Below, piece by piece: positions 43,806-56,639 of a stretch of DNA of 64,000 nucleotides; the stretch's first letter is position 1, and each line of letters begins with the position of its first letter. The stretch lies in the NCBI RefSeq assembly GCF_030272615.1, contig NC_081408.1, forward strand, positions 765,914,330 through 765,978,329. Direction: 5' to 3'. The notes under the pieces were generated by a model. That model searched no databases. It saw nothing but the letters and a program-made list of their open reading frames with translations, and was not told the DNA's origin. The DNA comes from Cryptomeria japonica (lineage: Eukaryota > Streptophyta > Pinopsida > Cupressales > Cupressaceae). Position numbers and translations under genes: made by a program.

Positions 43806-45522
43806 CTATAGTGGGCTCCCATTGTATCAGTATATGTACCATTATTGTATTGTAGACACCTGCGGGTGATTCTTTTGTAGCCATATGATTCTTTTGACAT
43901 CATTGTATTATGACACATTTGATTATATATATGAGATGATTCATCTTTGCGTCAGCTATATGCATGTGTACCTATGTGATGAGATGTTCTTATGTGATGC
44001 TTATGATATGGATGCAAATATGTATATAATGCAATATTTTTGTGCTTTTATGTTTTAAAATGTTATGCAAGATGCAACTGTAAATGTATGTAATGCAAAT
44101 GAATATGATAATGCAAATGATTATGAAAATGTGAGATGTGCTAACATGTGTTGTATGCAGGATGTGATGCAATTGTGATATCTATATGTATGTATAAAAT
44201 GCTTATATGTGGTGATGCAGGTGCAACTATATGAAATGCAAATGTTTTTGGTGTGTCATTATACTCAGTCATGTGATAGCGGGCTACGCGGACTTGAGAA
44301 GGACGATAGAAGTCAATCAAGAAAGGGGGATGGAAGACAGAAGATATGAAAGTGAGAGAGCTTCTTGTGCGTTATCATCATTGAGCTTTATTATGGCAGA
44401 ATAGGTTATGACAATCGAGACATATGTTTGACCCAGAAAGTCATTGTACCTGTTTGCATGGAGATAAGACAGTCACAAACAAGGAATGCCCCAGTTCATA
44501 CTAGACTCACAGTGTCCTCATATCCTTGGACAAGTCATAGCATTACTAAAAAGACAATCCACAGACAGCAAATGCAAATAGGTGACGATACCCCATCCTC
44601 GCCTTTCTAGTCAAAGACATCCTGGAGATAGAATCTCTAGTCAAAGACCTCCTGGAAAAGCTAAAAGACATGTCACCAAAAAGATAAAATCAAAAGAAAA
44701 CCAAGACTCGACACCAACATCCACTGTAGTCCTCAAGTTTAGTGTCTCTTGTCACTTGTATAAGTCTTATTCGATTGTGGTCACGATGTTCACTTTCACA
44801 AAAAAGGATAGATAGCACTGAACCATAATGTTGTCTGAGTCTGTTGAAAGATTTGATTTTGTTGAAGCCCAGTGTTGCTGTTGTGTCTCATCTGAAACTG
44901 ACTGAACCCATGAAATTGATACCTTATTGTGGAGAAGATGAAACTTTATTGCGGATCTGGCGATGCAGATGTTGCTTTATTGCGGATTGTGCGCGGACAG
45001 ACTGAAGAAAGCTGGAAGAACCTGTACTCCTTGAACACGTGACGTTCTTAGTTCCACACCCATTACTAGACTTAGGAATTGGCCGTAGTCACAGATAGGA
45101 TCTGATTTATTATGGATGGAAAGGGAGTGAAAAGGGAGGATGGCTAACCAATCTTAGGTAGATCAATAACAAGCCATGATGGGAATGGGTAAGTTTATTG
45201 TGAGTGAATAGGTTGTGAGTGTGTGCGAAGTGAAAAGATGAAAGAGAATCCTGAAGGAGGGAGGAGCAAAGTCCCTACGCATGGCGCTGGTGACCCAGTT
45301 TTCACCATGGTACTTGCCCAGGGCGCCACCGAAGTGGTTTTCACCGTTGGACAAAATTATTTCTCTTTACTTTTTTCAATTTTTCAATTTTTTTTGTTGT
45401 CACAAGGCGCCTGTTTGCCAGGTTTTCACCAAGTAACGATTTTATTTTTATTTTATTTTTTTGTATTTTTGAAATTTTTTTGATTTTTTTGTATTTTTGA
45501 AATTAGGATACTCAAAAAGAGC
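43806..45522. other. Element D spacer between the convergent PMD gene and gag-pol
   Basis: No gene seen. 43870-44260 is rich in ATGCAAAT and ATGTG words. A 27-base imperfect duplication (TCAAAGAC.TCCTGGA) lies at 44608-44660. At 45297-45430 GGTTTTCACC occurs three times beside GGCGC words. It should hold both 3' ends, but no clear terminator is recognisable. Confidence 0.5.
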
Positions 45523-48500
45523 TTATGTGTAGAACCTGCGAAGGTGCATGCTGTTGATAGGATCCTCCAAGGATTCACCTTCTGTAGTTGAGAGCTGATA
45601 TGCCCCAGATCCATATGCTGCTGTGATGATGTAAGGACCAAGCCAGTTGGGTTCAAATTTGCCCTTCTTTTCTCTATCTTGCTGATTCTTGGGGTTCTCT
45701 CTGAGGACTAAGTCACCTACCTCAAATGTGCGAGGCTTGACCTTGTGATTGTAACTGCGACTCATTCATTGTTGGTAAGCCTTGAGATGATTAAAAGTAG
45801 TGTGTCGTCGTTCCTCCAGCAGTTCTAGTTCTTGTAAGCGAGAGACCCTGTAGTCTTCATCGTCGATTATGTTTCTCAAGGAGACCCGTAAAGAAGGTAA
45901 CTCGACCTCAATAGGCAAGATGGCTTCAGCACCGTAGACAAGTGAGTAGGGTGTAGCTCCTGTAGGTGTGCGGACACCGGTACGATAGGCCCAAAGTGCG
46001 GGATTGAGTTGGACATGCCAGTTACGGCCAGCGTCGTCGACTGTCTTTTTAAGGATTTTGAGAATTGTTTTGTTAGACGCCTCAGCTTGGCCATTACCTT
46101 GGGGGTAATATGGTGTGGAGAAACGATGAAAGATATGGAAGCGCTCACAGAGTTCACGAACATCCTGGTTCTTGAAAGGACGCCCGTTGTCAGTGATAAT
46201 GGAAGTAGGAATCCTGTATCGGCAAATGATGTAGTTCAGGATGAAAGTAGCGATTTGTTTCCCAGTAACTTGCGTGAGAGGCACGGCTTCAATCCACTTT
46301 GTGAAATACTCTGTGGCTGTGATAATGAATTTATGTCCGTTGGAAGAAGGAGGGTGAATCTTGCCCATGAGATCGAGTCCCCACTGACAAAAGGGCCAAG
46401 GAGATGCAAGTGGTTGTAATTCCTGTGTTGGTGCATGTATGAGGTCTCCATGAATTTGACACTGCTTACACTTCTTGACAAACTGATATGCATCTTTTTC
46501 CATAGTAGGCCAGTAGTATCCAGTCCTGATGAGTTTCTTGGCCAAGGTAGGACCACTAGTATGCGGACCACATATCCCTTCGTGTACTTCTCGTAACGCA
46601 ATCTGAGCTTCGTCACTCTCTAAACATCTAAGGAGGGTGCCATCTAGACCTCGTCGGTATAGGATATCAGCTAGGATAACGTATCAGGAGGATTGGCGAA
46701 TGAAAGTGCGGCGTTGGTTGTTCGATAAATCGGGAGGTAAGATATTGTCGCGAAGGTATGTGAATATGGAACCATATAACTGGGATTCAGGACCAACAAC
46801 ACATATCATTTCCGTAGGAGTGATCTCATATGACGGAATCAGCAAGTTGTCAACCAGGAACTCATAGCGAGTCTCATTTTGCGGTAAATCAATGAGCGAA
46901 GCAATTGTAGCCATGGCATCAGCAGCACGATTCTGTTCTCTTGGTATCTGCTCAAACTCTATCTTTGCAAAGTGTTGTTTCAGATCATCTACCTGTTGTT
47001 TGTAAGGCATTAGCTTTTCATCTTTTGTTTGATAATCATCAGTTGCTTGACGGATGACAAGTTGGGAATCGCCAAAAACACGAAGTTCTTGGATCTTCCA
47101 CTGAACTGCAATTCTTAGCCCCGTTGTTAATGCCTCGTATTCCGCTATATTGTTGGTGCAAGGAAATGATAAGCGGTATGACTTTGGTATAGAATCGCCT
47201 TGGGGAGTTATAAAGAGTATACCCGCTCCTGCCCCATGCTGTGTGTATGAGCCATCAAAGTATAGTTGCCATGGCTTTGCAGGTGATATGGTTAGAATGG
47301 ACTCATCTGGAAATTATGACTGTAGAGGCACATCATCTATGATGGGAGCATCTGCCAATTGATCTGCGATGGCTTGTCCTTTTATGGCTTTTCTGTCCAC
47401 GTATTCAATGTCGAATTCACTCAAAATCATTACCCACTTGGCCAGTCGCCCAGTAAGTGTAGCTTTGTTGAGAAGATATTTTAGTGGATCAATTCTGGCA
47501 ATCCACTTGGTCTTGTGAGTAAGCATGTAATGTCGTAATTTTTGTGAAGCGAAGACCACAACGAGACATGCACGCTCAATTGGTGTGTAGTTTAGCTCAT
47601 ATCCCACCAATGTGCGACTGATATAGTAGACTGCTTTTTCCTTACAGTCAGGTATTTGCTGTGCTAGAAGTGCCCCCAGTGCTGTTGGAGTAGCTGATAT
47701 GTAAAGTAACAATGGTTGATCTTGAATTGGTGGCATCAAAACTGGCGGGTTCAAAAGATAGTCTTTAAGTGCCTGAAAAGCCTGTTGACAGTTCTCATCC
47801 CATTTGAACTTAATGTTTTTGTGTAGCAGGTGCTGGAAAGGGTTACACTTATCTGCAAGTTGTGCTATGAATCTTCGTATGGACTGGAGTCTCCCTTGTA
47901 AAGACCGAAGTTGACTGATATTCTTGGGTGGAGGCATGTCCAAGATAGCCTTGACTTTTGCTGGATTAGTTTCTATTCCTCTTTTAGACACAATGAATCC
48001 TAGGAGCTTCCCGGAGGTTACTCCAAAGACACATTTCTTTGGGTTTAATCTTACCTTGTATTTTTCCAGCCTATCAAAAGCAACTGAAAGTATGTCCAAG
48101 TGTGTATTTCTGTCTATTGATTTAACCAAAAGGTCATCGACATAATCTTCCACCGTTACATGCATGAGATCATGGAAGATAGTAGTCATGGCTCGTTGAT
48201 ACGTGGCACCTGCATTTTTCAGCCCAAAGGGCATGACATTCCAGCAGAAGGTTCCCCATGGACAAGTGAATGATGTTTTATGTTGATCTTCAGGTGCAAT
48301 CTTGATCTGATTATATCTAGAAAATCCGTCCATTAATGATAACATCTCATGGCCTGCTGTGAGATCAACAATTAAATCAATGTTTGGTAATGGGAAATCG
48401 TCCTTCGGACAAGCCTTGTTGATATCCCTGAAGTCTGTACATATTCGGATGCTGCGATCTGGTTTGCTAACAGGTACTAAGTTGGAAATCCATTCAGGAT

Positions 48501-51500
48501 AATCAATTGGGCGTATGAATCCGACATCTAGTAATTTCTCCAGCTCTGCCTTGACTAATAATGCCACTTGTGGATGCATTTTCCTCAATTTCTACTTTAC
48601 TGGTTTTGCCCCCGGTTTGACTGTTAAATGATGCATTACTAAGTTGGGGTCTAGTCCAGGCATATCAGCATAAGACCATGCGAAGTTGACTTGTCGTTCC
48701 TTAAAGAAGCTTATGAATTTTGCTCTCTCGGTCTCTGTCAATGATTGAGCCAAAAATATGTTGTGTGGAACCTCTGCTGTACCAATGTTTGTCTTTATAG
48801 TCTCCTCTACCAACATGGACGATTTTTCCTCATATGATGCTGGGAGAATGTCAAGCCTTCCATCTTCGGGCGCCTCAGAGAGGTTTTCACCCTCAGATAC
48901 GTCCTTTCTTTTTACTTTTTTAGAGTCAGATAGTGCCACAGTGTGGTTTTCGCCATAAGACCCTTGTTTTGTTTTTACTTTCACATTTTTGCGACTAGAA
49001 GGCCCGACACCCTCACCAAAGTATGCCATGTCATTTAGCTCTATGGCGTATCCTGCTTTATGGTCTCCAAGAGGAAGATCATCACGAATGCCAAGATAAT
49101 CAACAATAGCTTCGTCATTTTGAAATGTATCAAACTGTGGTGGTCCATCCTGATCCCAGTCAATGAGTTGGGGGTGAACGAGGGGAAGATCTTTAGTGTT
49201 TTTAGAGTCCGCAAGGCTAATAGTGAAGATGTGGTTATATTCAGGTATGTCAAGATAGTCATCGAGGTCGTCAAGGGCACTCTCCTCATCAGTTTCGATC
49301 GTGAGTGAGTCCAAATTATCATTACTAGTAGCACCCTCAGGGACAGGTGTCCTCATCCTATGTGATCCCGACCTAGGGCCTTGAAACGAAGCTTGTGCGG
49401 GATCCTTATGGGTCGGTTCTTGACCAACTCTGAATTTCTTGTAAAACTCCTCCTCCTCTGTAGGTTCATCTGGCTCTCTAAATGTCTCATTGAGTTCATA
49501 GTCGCTGGAGGATTTGTTCGAACCCCATTCCCACTCATTGGAGTCTGTGGAATAATTATCCTCTTGTTGAACTTCAGCCACTTTGACTCGCCATATCTGT
49601 TTTGTTCTCTTGTTGTGAATCTTGGGATTTAGAAAACCAAGCCCCTTGGAGCATTCCCTTCTTGTAGTTAGCTCAGGTTGTAAAGGCTCCATGACACCTT
49701 CTTTGCGTAGTCCGAGAGGACTCTTTCCATCATACCCAAATCTTTGTAGAATTTTGAAACCTTTGCCATAGTTCTCACAGGGTATTATAATTTGATCATG
49801 TGTATCATCTTCAGCGTCCTTGTATAGCATTTTATATAAATTTTCTTCCTCTAGTTCACCCCATTTTTGAAAGACGGTAGGATCCCATTTGAGTAGCATG
49901 ATGGAGATTTGCTTATTAGGATGTGGTCTCCCATATTCCTTAGGGGAGTTCATGACTTGTCGTAAGAACATTGTTTGATTCAGAGTGTATTCTCCCATGC
50001 CTTTGTCTTGAAACTTGGCTCTAAGTTCACCTTGTTTGGATGTCGAGGGCTTTAATGACTCAGGATCAATATATGCTGAAGAAGGAGTAGCCTCACGATT
50101 GCTAGGAATGATAGTCTCAGTATGTGATCTCAAGTTATTGCAATATATGAATGGATTTGGATCACCATTGACCGTTACCTCGACTCCCTTATGAGGAAAT
50201 TTAATGCATTGGTGGTATGTTGATGGGACTGCTCTCATTTCATGAATCCACGGGCGTCCTAGCAATATGTTATACGTGAGGTCTAGATCCAGGACTTGGC
50301 AAATCACGTCCTTTGTAACTGGCCCTATTCTTAGTGGTAAGATGACCGTGCCCTTGGACGAACGCTCTTCATCATCATAAGCCTTAATGGTGATTTGGTT
50401 TGTAGCATTCACAGCTTTGTCAGAGTATCCCAATTGTCTGATGGTGCTCAATGTACAAATATTAAGACCTGCTCCTCCATCTATCAGGACTCGTTTTATT
50501 CGGTGTTTATGTATGAAGGCTTCAATATGTAGAGGTGCATTATGAGGCTGACTTATGGAGGCGTCATCGGCTTCTGTGAATGTGAGGGAGTGTGGAACGG
50601 ATAGGTATCCCACCATGGCTTGAAACTGATCCACGTTTAGATCAGTAGGGACAGCAGTATCTCTCAAGGTTTTATCAAGGACAGCTTTATGTGCAGGAGA
50701 TATACGTAAGAGCTCAAGAATAGAGATGAGTGCGGGTGTTTTCCCTAATTGCTCTACAAGATCGTACTCAGGCTTAGTTGACGGAAGATTGGTATTCTTA
50801 GTAGAGGTTCCTGGCAATGTGATCTTACCTCGACGGGTTGTAACATGACATTCAGAGGTAGATGTGGACGAAGATCCCACACCTTTTAGGACAATTTTAG
50901 GTTGCTGAGGAGGATTCTCAGGATTTTTATTTTTGATAGTAATGGTAGAGATATGATTGTCCATTGAGATGTGATTAATAGTGGAATCATAATTGTAAGA
51001 TGTTCTGGTGTAATTGGCTTGATCATCTGTGACTTTGCCTTTTCCCTTGTCATGTTTTGGGAATGGTTCCTTAAACACCTCATGCTCTTGGTTAGATGAA
51101 TGTCCCTCAATCTCAATATCTCCTCTGTCTATGAGATCTTGCACAATGTTTTTCAATCGATGGCAATTACTTGTCTTATGACCCTTGCTCTTATGAAATT
51201 CGCAAAATTCATCATCATTCCACCAATTCGGTTTTACCTTTGGTTCATATGGAGGAAAATCTGGGACCGTGATCACTTTGTTTGCTACAAGCTTTTTGAA
51301 TACTGATTCAAGTGGTTCTCCCAATGGAGTGTACTTCCTTCGTGGTTTAGCAGTCGTTTGATTGTTCACTTGATTGTTGGTAGAACTTGATCCAGAAAAG
51401 ACGAACTTTGGTCTCACTGTGTTGGCATCAACAACGCCATCATTAACTGTATTCTTGTTCTTGTTCCAAAATTTTGGTTTGTCCTTTCCCTTAAAGTCCT

Positions 51501-53001
51501 CTTTGTTTTCTTTGAATAGTTTGATAACTCCTTGTTCAATTAAGACCTTTTCTGTTGCTAGGCCCTTTTCAATGACATCCTTGAATGTAGACAAACAAGC
51601 TTTTCTGAGATCATAGCCAATAGCTTTATTAACGTTTTGTGTGAACATCTCCACCATTTGTTTCTGCGGGATCTCACAAGAGCATCTGCTAGCTAAGTTT
51701 CTCCATCTTTGTAAAAATGACGCAAAAGATTCTCCTTCTTTTTGTTTCGTATTGCACAAGGTAGTAACTGAGACATTTGTTTCAATGTTGTAAGAGAAAT
51801 GTTGAATGAATGCCTCTGCCAAGTCGCCCCATGACTTAATACCAGGAGGTAATTGAGAAAACCATTCCATCGCTTGATCTCCTAAGCTCTGTGGGAACAA
51901 CCTCATTAAGTATGTTTCTTCTGCAGGTACCTCAATGCAAGCTGTGAAGAATTGTCTTATATGTGCCTTGGGGTCTCCTCTCCCTCTATATTTGTCAAAT
52001 TTTGGCGTTGCAAAGTGCGGAGGAAACGGAGGCATTGGAATGCTCTTATCAAAGGGATAAGGGCATATATCTCTCATAGTATATGTGGGTTTTGATGTGC
52101 CCATGTCTTCCACTTTCTTTTGTAGATCTCTAATTTGTTGCTCCAAATTATTTTTGGGAGGAGATGGATTTCTTGTAGCATATCCCATGTTTGAAATACC
52201 CATTTGAGGAGGAGCTTATTGCATATATGGATGATACTGATCGTAGACATGTCCATATGGAGGTCTATATTGTTGCGATATGTATGGAGCACTTGGCATA
52301 ACTTCTTGTTGAGGGACCCCATATCTGTTTTGTGTATATAAACCATATTCAATAGGCCTTTCATTTTCCATTGTGTTGCCCCCAATTTTGACATGAGGTC
52401 TTCTTGTGTCAAAATTTTGAGGATGTCCTTGTGTATCCACTTGTCTTAATTGACCCATATCTTGAGCATGTGTTTGAGCATAAGGCCTCCATGATGGTCT
52501 TTGAGTGTAAGTATCATGCATTTGAGCTTGTGTATGTGGGATTGCTGGTTTCTGAAGCAAAACTGATGGTGACTCCGGCATCATATTATTTAGTCCTCCA
52601 CTATTTGGTTGAGTTTGTTGTGAAGGTCTACTTTCCATAAGTTGAGATAAGTCAAAATCATGTGGTATTTTAGCTCCACTTTGTGCCATCATGTTTAGGA
52701 AATATTGACGATCTCTCCTCATTATCTCTTCAACCAATCTATTGAATTGAGGATCCATTATAGACTCTTGTATGTCTGCTGATAGTATTGAAGAATTGTC
52801 CACATTATCATTGTGTGTAGCGTTGTGTATAGCATTTGCGCTTTCCACATTTGGATTGTGTCTATAAACATTCATGTCTGGTAATGTAGTGTGCTCAGGA
52901 TTGTAGAAGACATCATTGTCATACTCATAAGAACTCATGTTTACGGACCCTTGAGCTTCTTTAGCTTTTCTCCTAGATTTTTGAAGACGGGTTTCAACCA
53001 T
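45523..53001 (-). pseudogene. Element D gag-pol (gag, PR, G-patch-like, RT, RNase H, second RNase H, IN), five stops
   Basis: One minus-strand frame from the ATG at 53001 to 45523 (about 2,490 codons), with in-frame stops at 52216, 48592, 47314, 46684 and 45766 and no frameshift. Gag domain about 52020-51600 (AMEWFSQLPPG), a CEFHKSKGHKTSNC knuckle near 51190, protease LIDGGAGLNI near 50480 (Gly-Gly after Asp, unusual), a G-patch-like segment near 49760-49620 (FGYDGKSPLGL, KGLGFLNP), RT 48540-47900 with YVDDLL near 48140, gypsy RNase H to about 47350, Tat-type second RNase H 47270-46900 (YFDGS, AEYEAL, GDSQL, RAADAMA), integrase 46660-45770 with HHCC and Asp-Asp-Glu residues (WGLDLMG, TDNGRPF, GNGQAEASN). 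The C-terminus follows the stop at 45766 (MSRSYNHKVKPRTF). Confidence 0.92.
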
Positions 53002-55325
53002 GAACTAGGTGTTTAGCAATATGTGAGAGACTAGACGAAAATGACAAGAGTATGTAAGACCAAGAGTTGTATGGAGTGTAAATGAATCTGAAGTTTACTT
53101 GCAATGTCCAAAGTGTAAGACCAAATATGTATGTAGTAGAGTAGGTGTGACTTCCAAAGAGAGGATAGTTTCTCTTGATGAGGTAAGCTGACCTTGACTC
53201 TAAGTAAGACCAAATGAGACCCAAAGGTAAGAAACCTTGATGAGGGACCACTTAGCAAAGTGTAGTAGTGTGTTGACAAAGTATAGTGAGGACAAGCAAG
53301 TGACCTTTTGACTCAAGCTTAGACAAGTATGAATGTAAAATGAGGTATGAAGCAATGATGGACTGTGTAAGACCCAAAGACAGGCTGAATGCTAGATGAA
53401 ACCTGAAGAGACAACCTAGGAAGCTCAAGTATGCCGAAACTGATTTTCTTTGTTTGCTTGACTGTTAAACTTTTCAAATCCTGACACAGACGCCTCTGTA
53501 TACTTCACAGACGCGGTTTTAAGACACAGACGCTACTCTGTTTGATGCAGACGCGATTCTGAGATTTTCCTATTGATGTTTGCTGAGACTGTAACAGTTT
53601 TTTGCAATTGTGGACACAGACGCGCCTGTATACTTCACAGACGCGATTCCCAGACACAGACGTGTCTCTGTTCGACACAGACGCTGATAAAAACACAGAC
53701 GCTATTCTGTACTTCACAGACGCGTGTACCCGACACAGACGCGGTTTTAACAGACACAGACGCGTTTCTGTAATCTTAGTGCAATCTTTCCTATCTGTGA
53801 ATTTGTTTTGCTGTGACCAAATCTGATTCTCCGACTGTTTTTCGTGACAAGAGGACACAGTGTTGATGACTCAATGTTTGCAGACTGTTTAGACTCCAAA
53901 AAGTGTGTTGTTTGATGTAAAAAGTTTTTGCATACACTTGAAGACACAAAAGACACAATGTTTTGCTGTTTTGTCTTGATTGTTTGAATGTTTATCATAA
54001 GTCAAGCACAATTCTTATGGCTGGCCAGGACAATAATTGTTGATCCCACATGGGGTTTTACCCCCGAGGCTACGCTATTCAGAGCGGATACTTAGATGCT
54101 TGACCTCACTGGCTCCACCCTCGGCACTCACTTCTCGGGTCAGCCAAGCATCAGTCCCCATGAAAACTCCCCATGGCGAACTTTGTATCTCTACTAAGAA
54201 CCGTATGTGTGTGGGCCGCTACCAGAGGTCCGACCTCCTGCCTCAACAACTAGAAGGATTTGGGCATCTAAAACAATGAGGTGCTAGTAAGGGCATCCGC
54301 TCGTGTGGCCATACATGCGGCACTTTCAGCTCTGTAAATACAGAAGGCTCCCAGCCGGTAGGGGTTACGCCCTACAAATGATCAAATAAATTTGATCAAA
54401 CGGGTTTATGGGGAGACATAGTGTCGGTATGAACTAATCAGCACACGTTATTCATAGTTTTCACCATGAATACATTTGATTATAGTGGCTTGGAAGAAGA
54501 TGGCTTTTCTTTTGCTACCACTTGGGTCGTTCTCTTCTCACTAGTAGTCCTAATGACCACACGGGAAGACAGGCCCTCTAAAGAGTAAACAAAAAGAGCC
54601 TATTGCTCAAGACACAAAAGACAATGATTCAATTTTAGTGCACCAATTGAAGTGTTTGCTAAGCTATGAAAACAAGGCACACAAATAAAATTACAAAACC
54701 CTAGCTAAGGCCCTGCAACAAAATTGTTAGTAGTTTGGGTTGTTTCAAATGATAACCCCTTCCTACAAGCACACAAGTTAGGTAAATTTTAAGAAAACCC
54801 AAAAAGACTTTGTGAAAAGGGGCCTTCAACAAAAACGTATTTGCCTCCAAAGCAAGCTGCACAAACCAGGTTAGCTAGATCTGCAAAGGTTAGCCGAAAA
54901 TAAACCAGATCTGAAACCCTAAGTACAAAAATCCGAAAACCCGAATCGAAAAACTTGAAAAATTTGCAAAACAGAATGCACAGACGCTGTTATACCAGAC
55001 ACAGACGCGTTTGTCCGACACAGACGCGGTTCTGTGATTCGCAGACGTGATTTAAGAACACAGACGCCTCTTTATTCTGCAGACGCGATCAGATGGTGCA
55101 CAGACGCGATTCGGAATCACAGACGCGACTTTCGGAAACCTGCAAAAATAAAAATGACAGAAACACAGACGCGATCCAAGATATCACAGACGCCTCTGAA
55201 ATACAGAAACGCGATCCGAACACTCGCAGACGCGGAAAAAACCTAAAATGTCGTCGAAATCGTCCGATCTGCAACTTCAAAAATGCAAAATCTGCAACAA
55301 AAATGTTAAATGCAAAGGGACAAGA
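53002..55325 (-). other. Element D gag leader with CACAGACGC arrays
   Basis: About 2.3 kb without a gene. Two clusters of CACAGACGC (plus strand) lie at 53480-53770 (12 copies) and 54980-55230 (about 12 copies). Between them is a GC-richer block at 54030-54370, including the palindromic GTAGGGGTTACGCCCTAC, whose role I cannot name. Confidence 0.6.
53480..55230 (-). repeat. Interspersed CACAGACGC motif, about 24 copies in two clusters
   Basis: Read in gag sense the motif is GCGTCTGTG, the same sense as in the PMD intron. Copies are irregularly spaced and followed by variable bases (CGG, CGA, CCT, CTA). Confidence 0.85.
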
Positions 55326-55343
55326 GTCCCACCGGGCGTGCCA
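55326..55343 (-). other. Element D primer-binding site
   Basis: Minus-strand TGGCACGCCCGGTGGGAC starts three bases inside the 5' LTR. The complement ends GGGCGTGCCA, which looks like a tRNA 3' end, possibly tRNA-Arg (unsure). Confidence 0.65.
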
Positions 55344-55346
55344 AAA

Positions 55347-56136
55347 TGTGTATGGTGAAAATGGATAACAATAATAACAATATTGAAAGGCTAAATGAAT
55401 TCAACCACCAAACCCTAGCCTAACAACAACAAAGATCCACCATAACATATGAAGATTATCTAAGACAATGCAAATAACTCAAAATCACAAAGATTATACC
55501 ATCACATGTCCACTAGGGTTTTGATCTCCATTCTTCCTATCTCCATTGATCTTGTTTGATATGCTTGCTCTCAGATTTTTGTATGCACAAGAGCTCAATA
55601 AAGAACGGAATGTGGTTGCAAGTAGAATTGTAGTGTAGTCAATTGATCAAGTAGTTAGGGTTCTTCCTTAGAATGCTTGATTAGGGTTTGACAATGAAGA
55701 AAGCATCTCCTTAAATAGAAGACACAATATGAAATGGAGGGTTAAGATTGAGAGGTGTAAAAAGAGAGGTCGGCTAGGATTAGAAGGTAGGTATAAGAAA
55801 TACCAAAATAATGAAAGAGGTAGGTAGTGTAGGAAATAAGAGATGAATGACATGTGTCATGTGTAGAAAAGGATAATGAATTAATTAAATAAATAAAGAT
55901 TTATTTAATTAATAGAAGAAGTAGGACAATTAAATAAATAAAATATTTATTTAATTTAGGAAAGGGATAATTTAAATAAATAAATGTATTTATTTAAATG
56001 AGAATTAAGGCTAGAAGAGGATAAATGAATTAATTAAATAAATAAAAATTTATTTAATTAATAGAAGAATTAGGTTTAGATAATTAAATAAATAAAATAT
56101 TTATTTAATTAAACATGACAATTTTAGGTGTCTACA
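55347..56136 (-). repeat. Element D 5' LTR
   Basis: 790 bp, about four differences by eye from 39849-40638, followed by the GTAAG duplication at 56137. Confidence 0.96.
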
Positions 56137-56141
56137 GTAAG

Positions 56142-56577
56142 AGAAACCTTTAACAGGGTAAAAGACTCTAACCAAGTCTATAAATTGTAAATCCTTTAAC
56201 CAGGTGCAACATTTATATAGTGTTGTAAAATCCTTTAGTAAGGTAGATCTAACTGATCATGATACTCCTTACAGGGTAAGCTATTAGAAATAACTAAATG
56301 TAGCTCTAATCGAGAATTCTTTATTATTGCAGTAGTGAAGTTGTGGGTGCCATGCCCATCGTAGTTTTTCTCTCTAACCAAGAGTTTCTGCATGACCAAA
56401 ATATATGTGTTATGGAGTGAATCATGTATGATTGTTATCTATTGATTTTAGTTTTATTTTATGTTACTGCACTATTCTGTTTATGCATAACAGTAAGGTT
56501 ATTATCAAAGAAAATTTTTGGAGTACTGATTCACCCCTCCCCTCTCAGTACATCAGCTTTCCATATTGGGTCTAACA
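56142..56577 (+). repeat. Element C 3' LTR, right part
   Basis: Continues the LTR interrupted at 39848; matches 33033-33468 and ends TCTAACA at 56577, followed by TCTTT. Confidence 0.95.
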
Positions 56578-56639
56578 TCTTTTACTTGTCCCCTTTTCCA
56601 TGCATCATCAACCATTCACACATCTTCTTAAAACATGTA

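Larger units (their letters stand above)
39849..56136 (-). mobile_element. Element D: Tat-type Ty3/gypsy retrotransposon with antisense PMD gene
   Basis: LTRs of 790 bp at 39849-40638 and 55347-56136 (about four differences seen by eye, so recent) are flanked by GTAAG at 39844-39848 and 56137-56141. On the minus strand it has primer site 55343-55326, a 2.3-kb leader, gag-pol 53001-45523, a spacer, then the oppositely transcribed PMD gene (40983-43805), polypurine tract and 3' LTR. The element is 16,288 bp. Antisense extra ORFs between pol and the 3' LTR are known in Tat-lineage plant elements. Confidence 0.95.
32305..56577 (+). mobile_element. Element C: pol-less LTR retrotransposon related to B, split by element D
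   Basis: The 5' LTR is 32305-33468; the 3' LTR is 39137-39848 plus 56142-56577. It is flanked by TCTTT at 32300-32304 and 56578-56582. An initiator-Met primer site (33471-33482) and five GGGGAG tracts before the 3' LTR resemble Sirevirus/copia elements. ORF1 (33531-34823) carries zinc knuckles and ORF2 (35408-38780) is conserved with element B. There are no pol domains. Without element D and its 5-bp duplication it is about 8.0 kb. Confidence 0.9.

Noticed and set aside
45523-53001. Programmed stop readthrough between gag and pol
   Set aside because: Five stops spread through conserved catalytic domains fit decay better than regulation; the stop at 48592, just ahead of RT, is the only one near a domain border.
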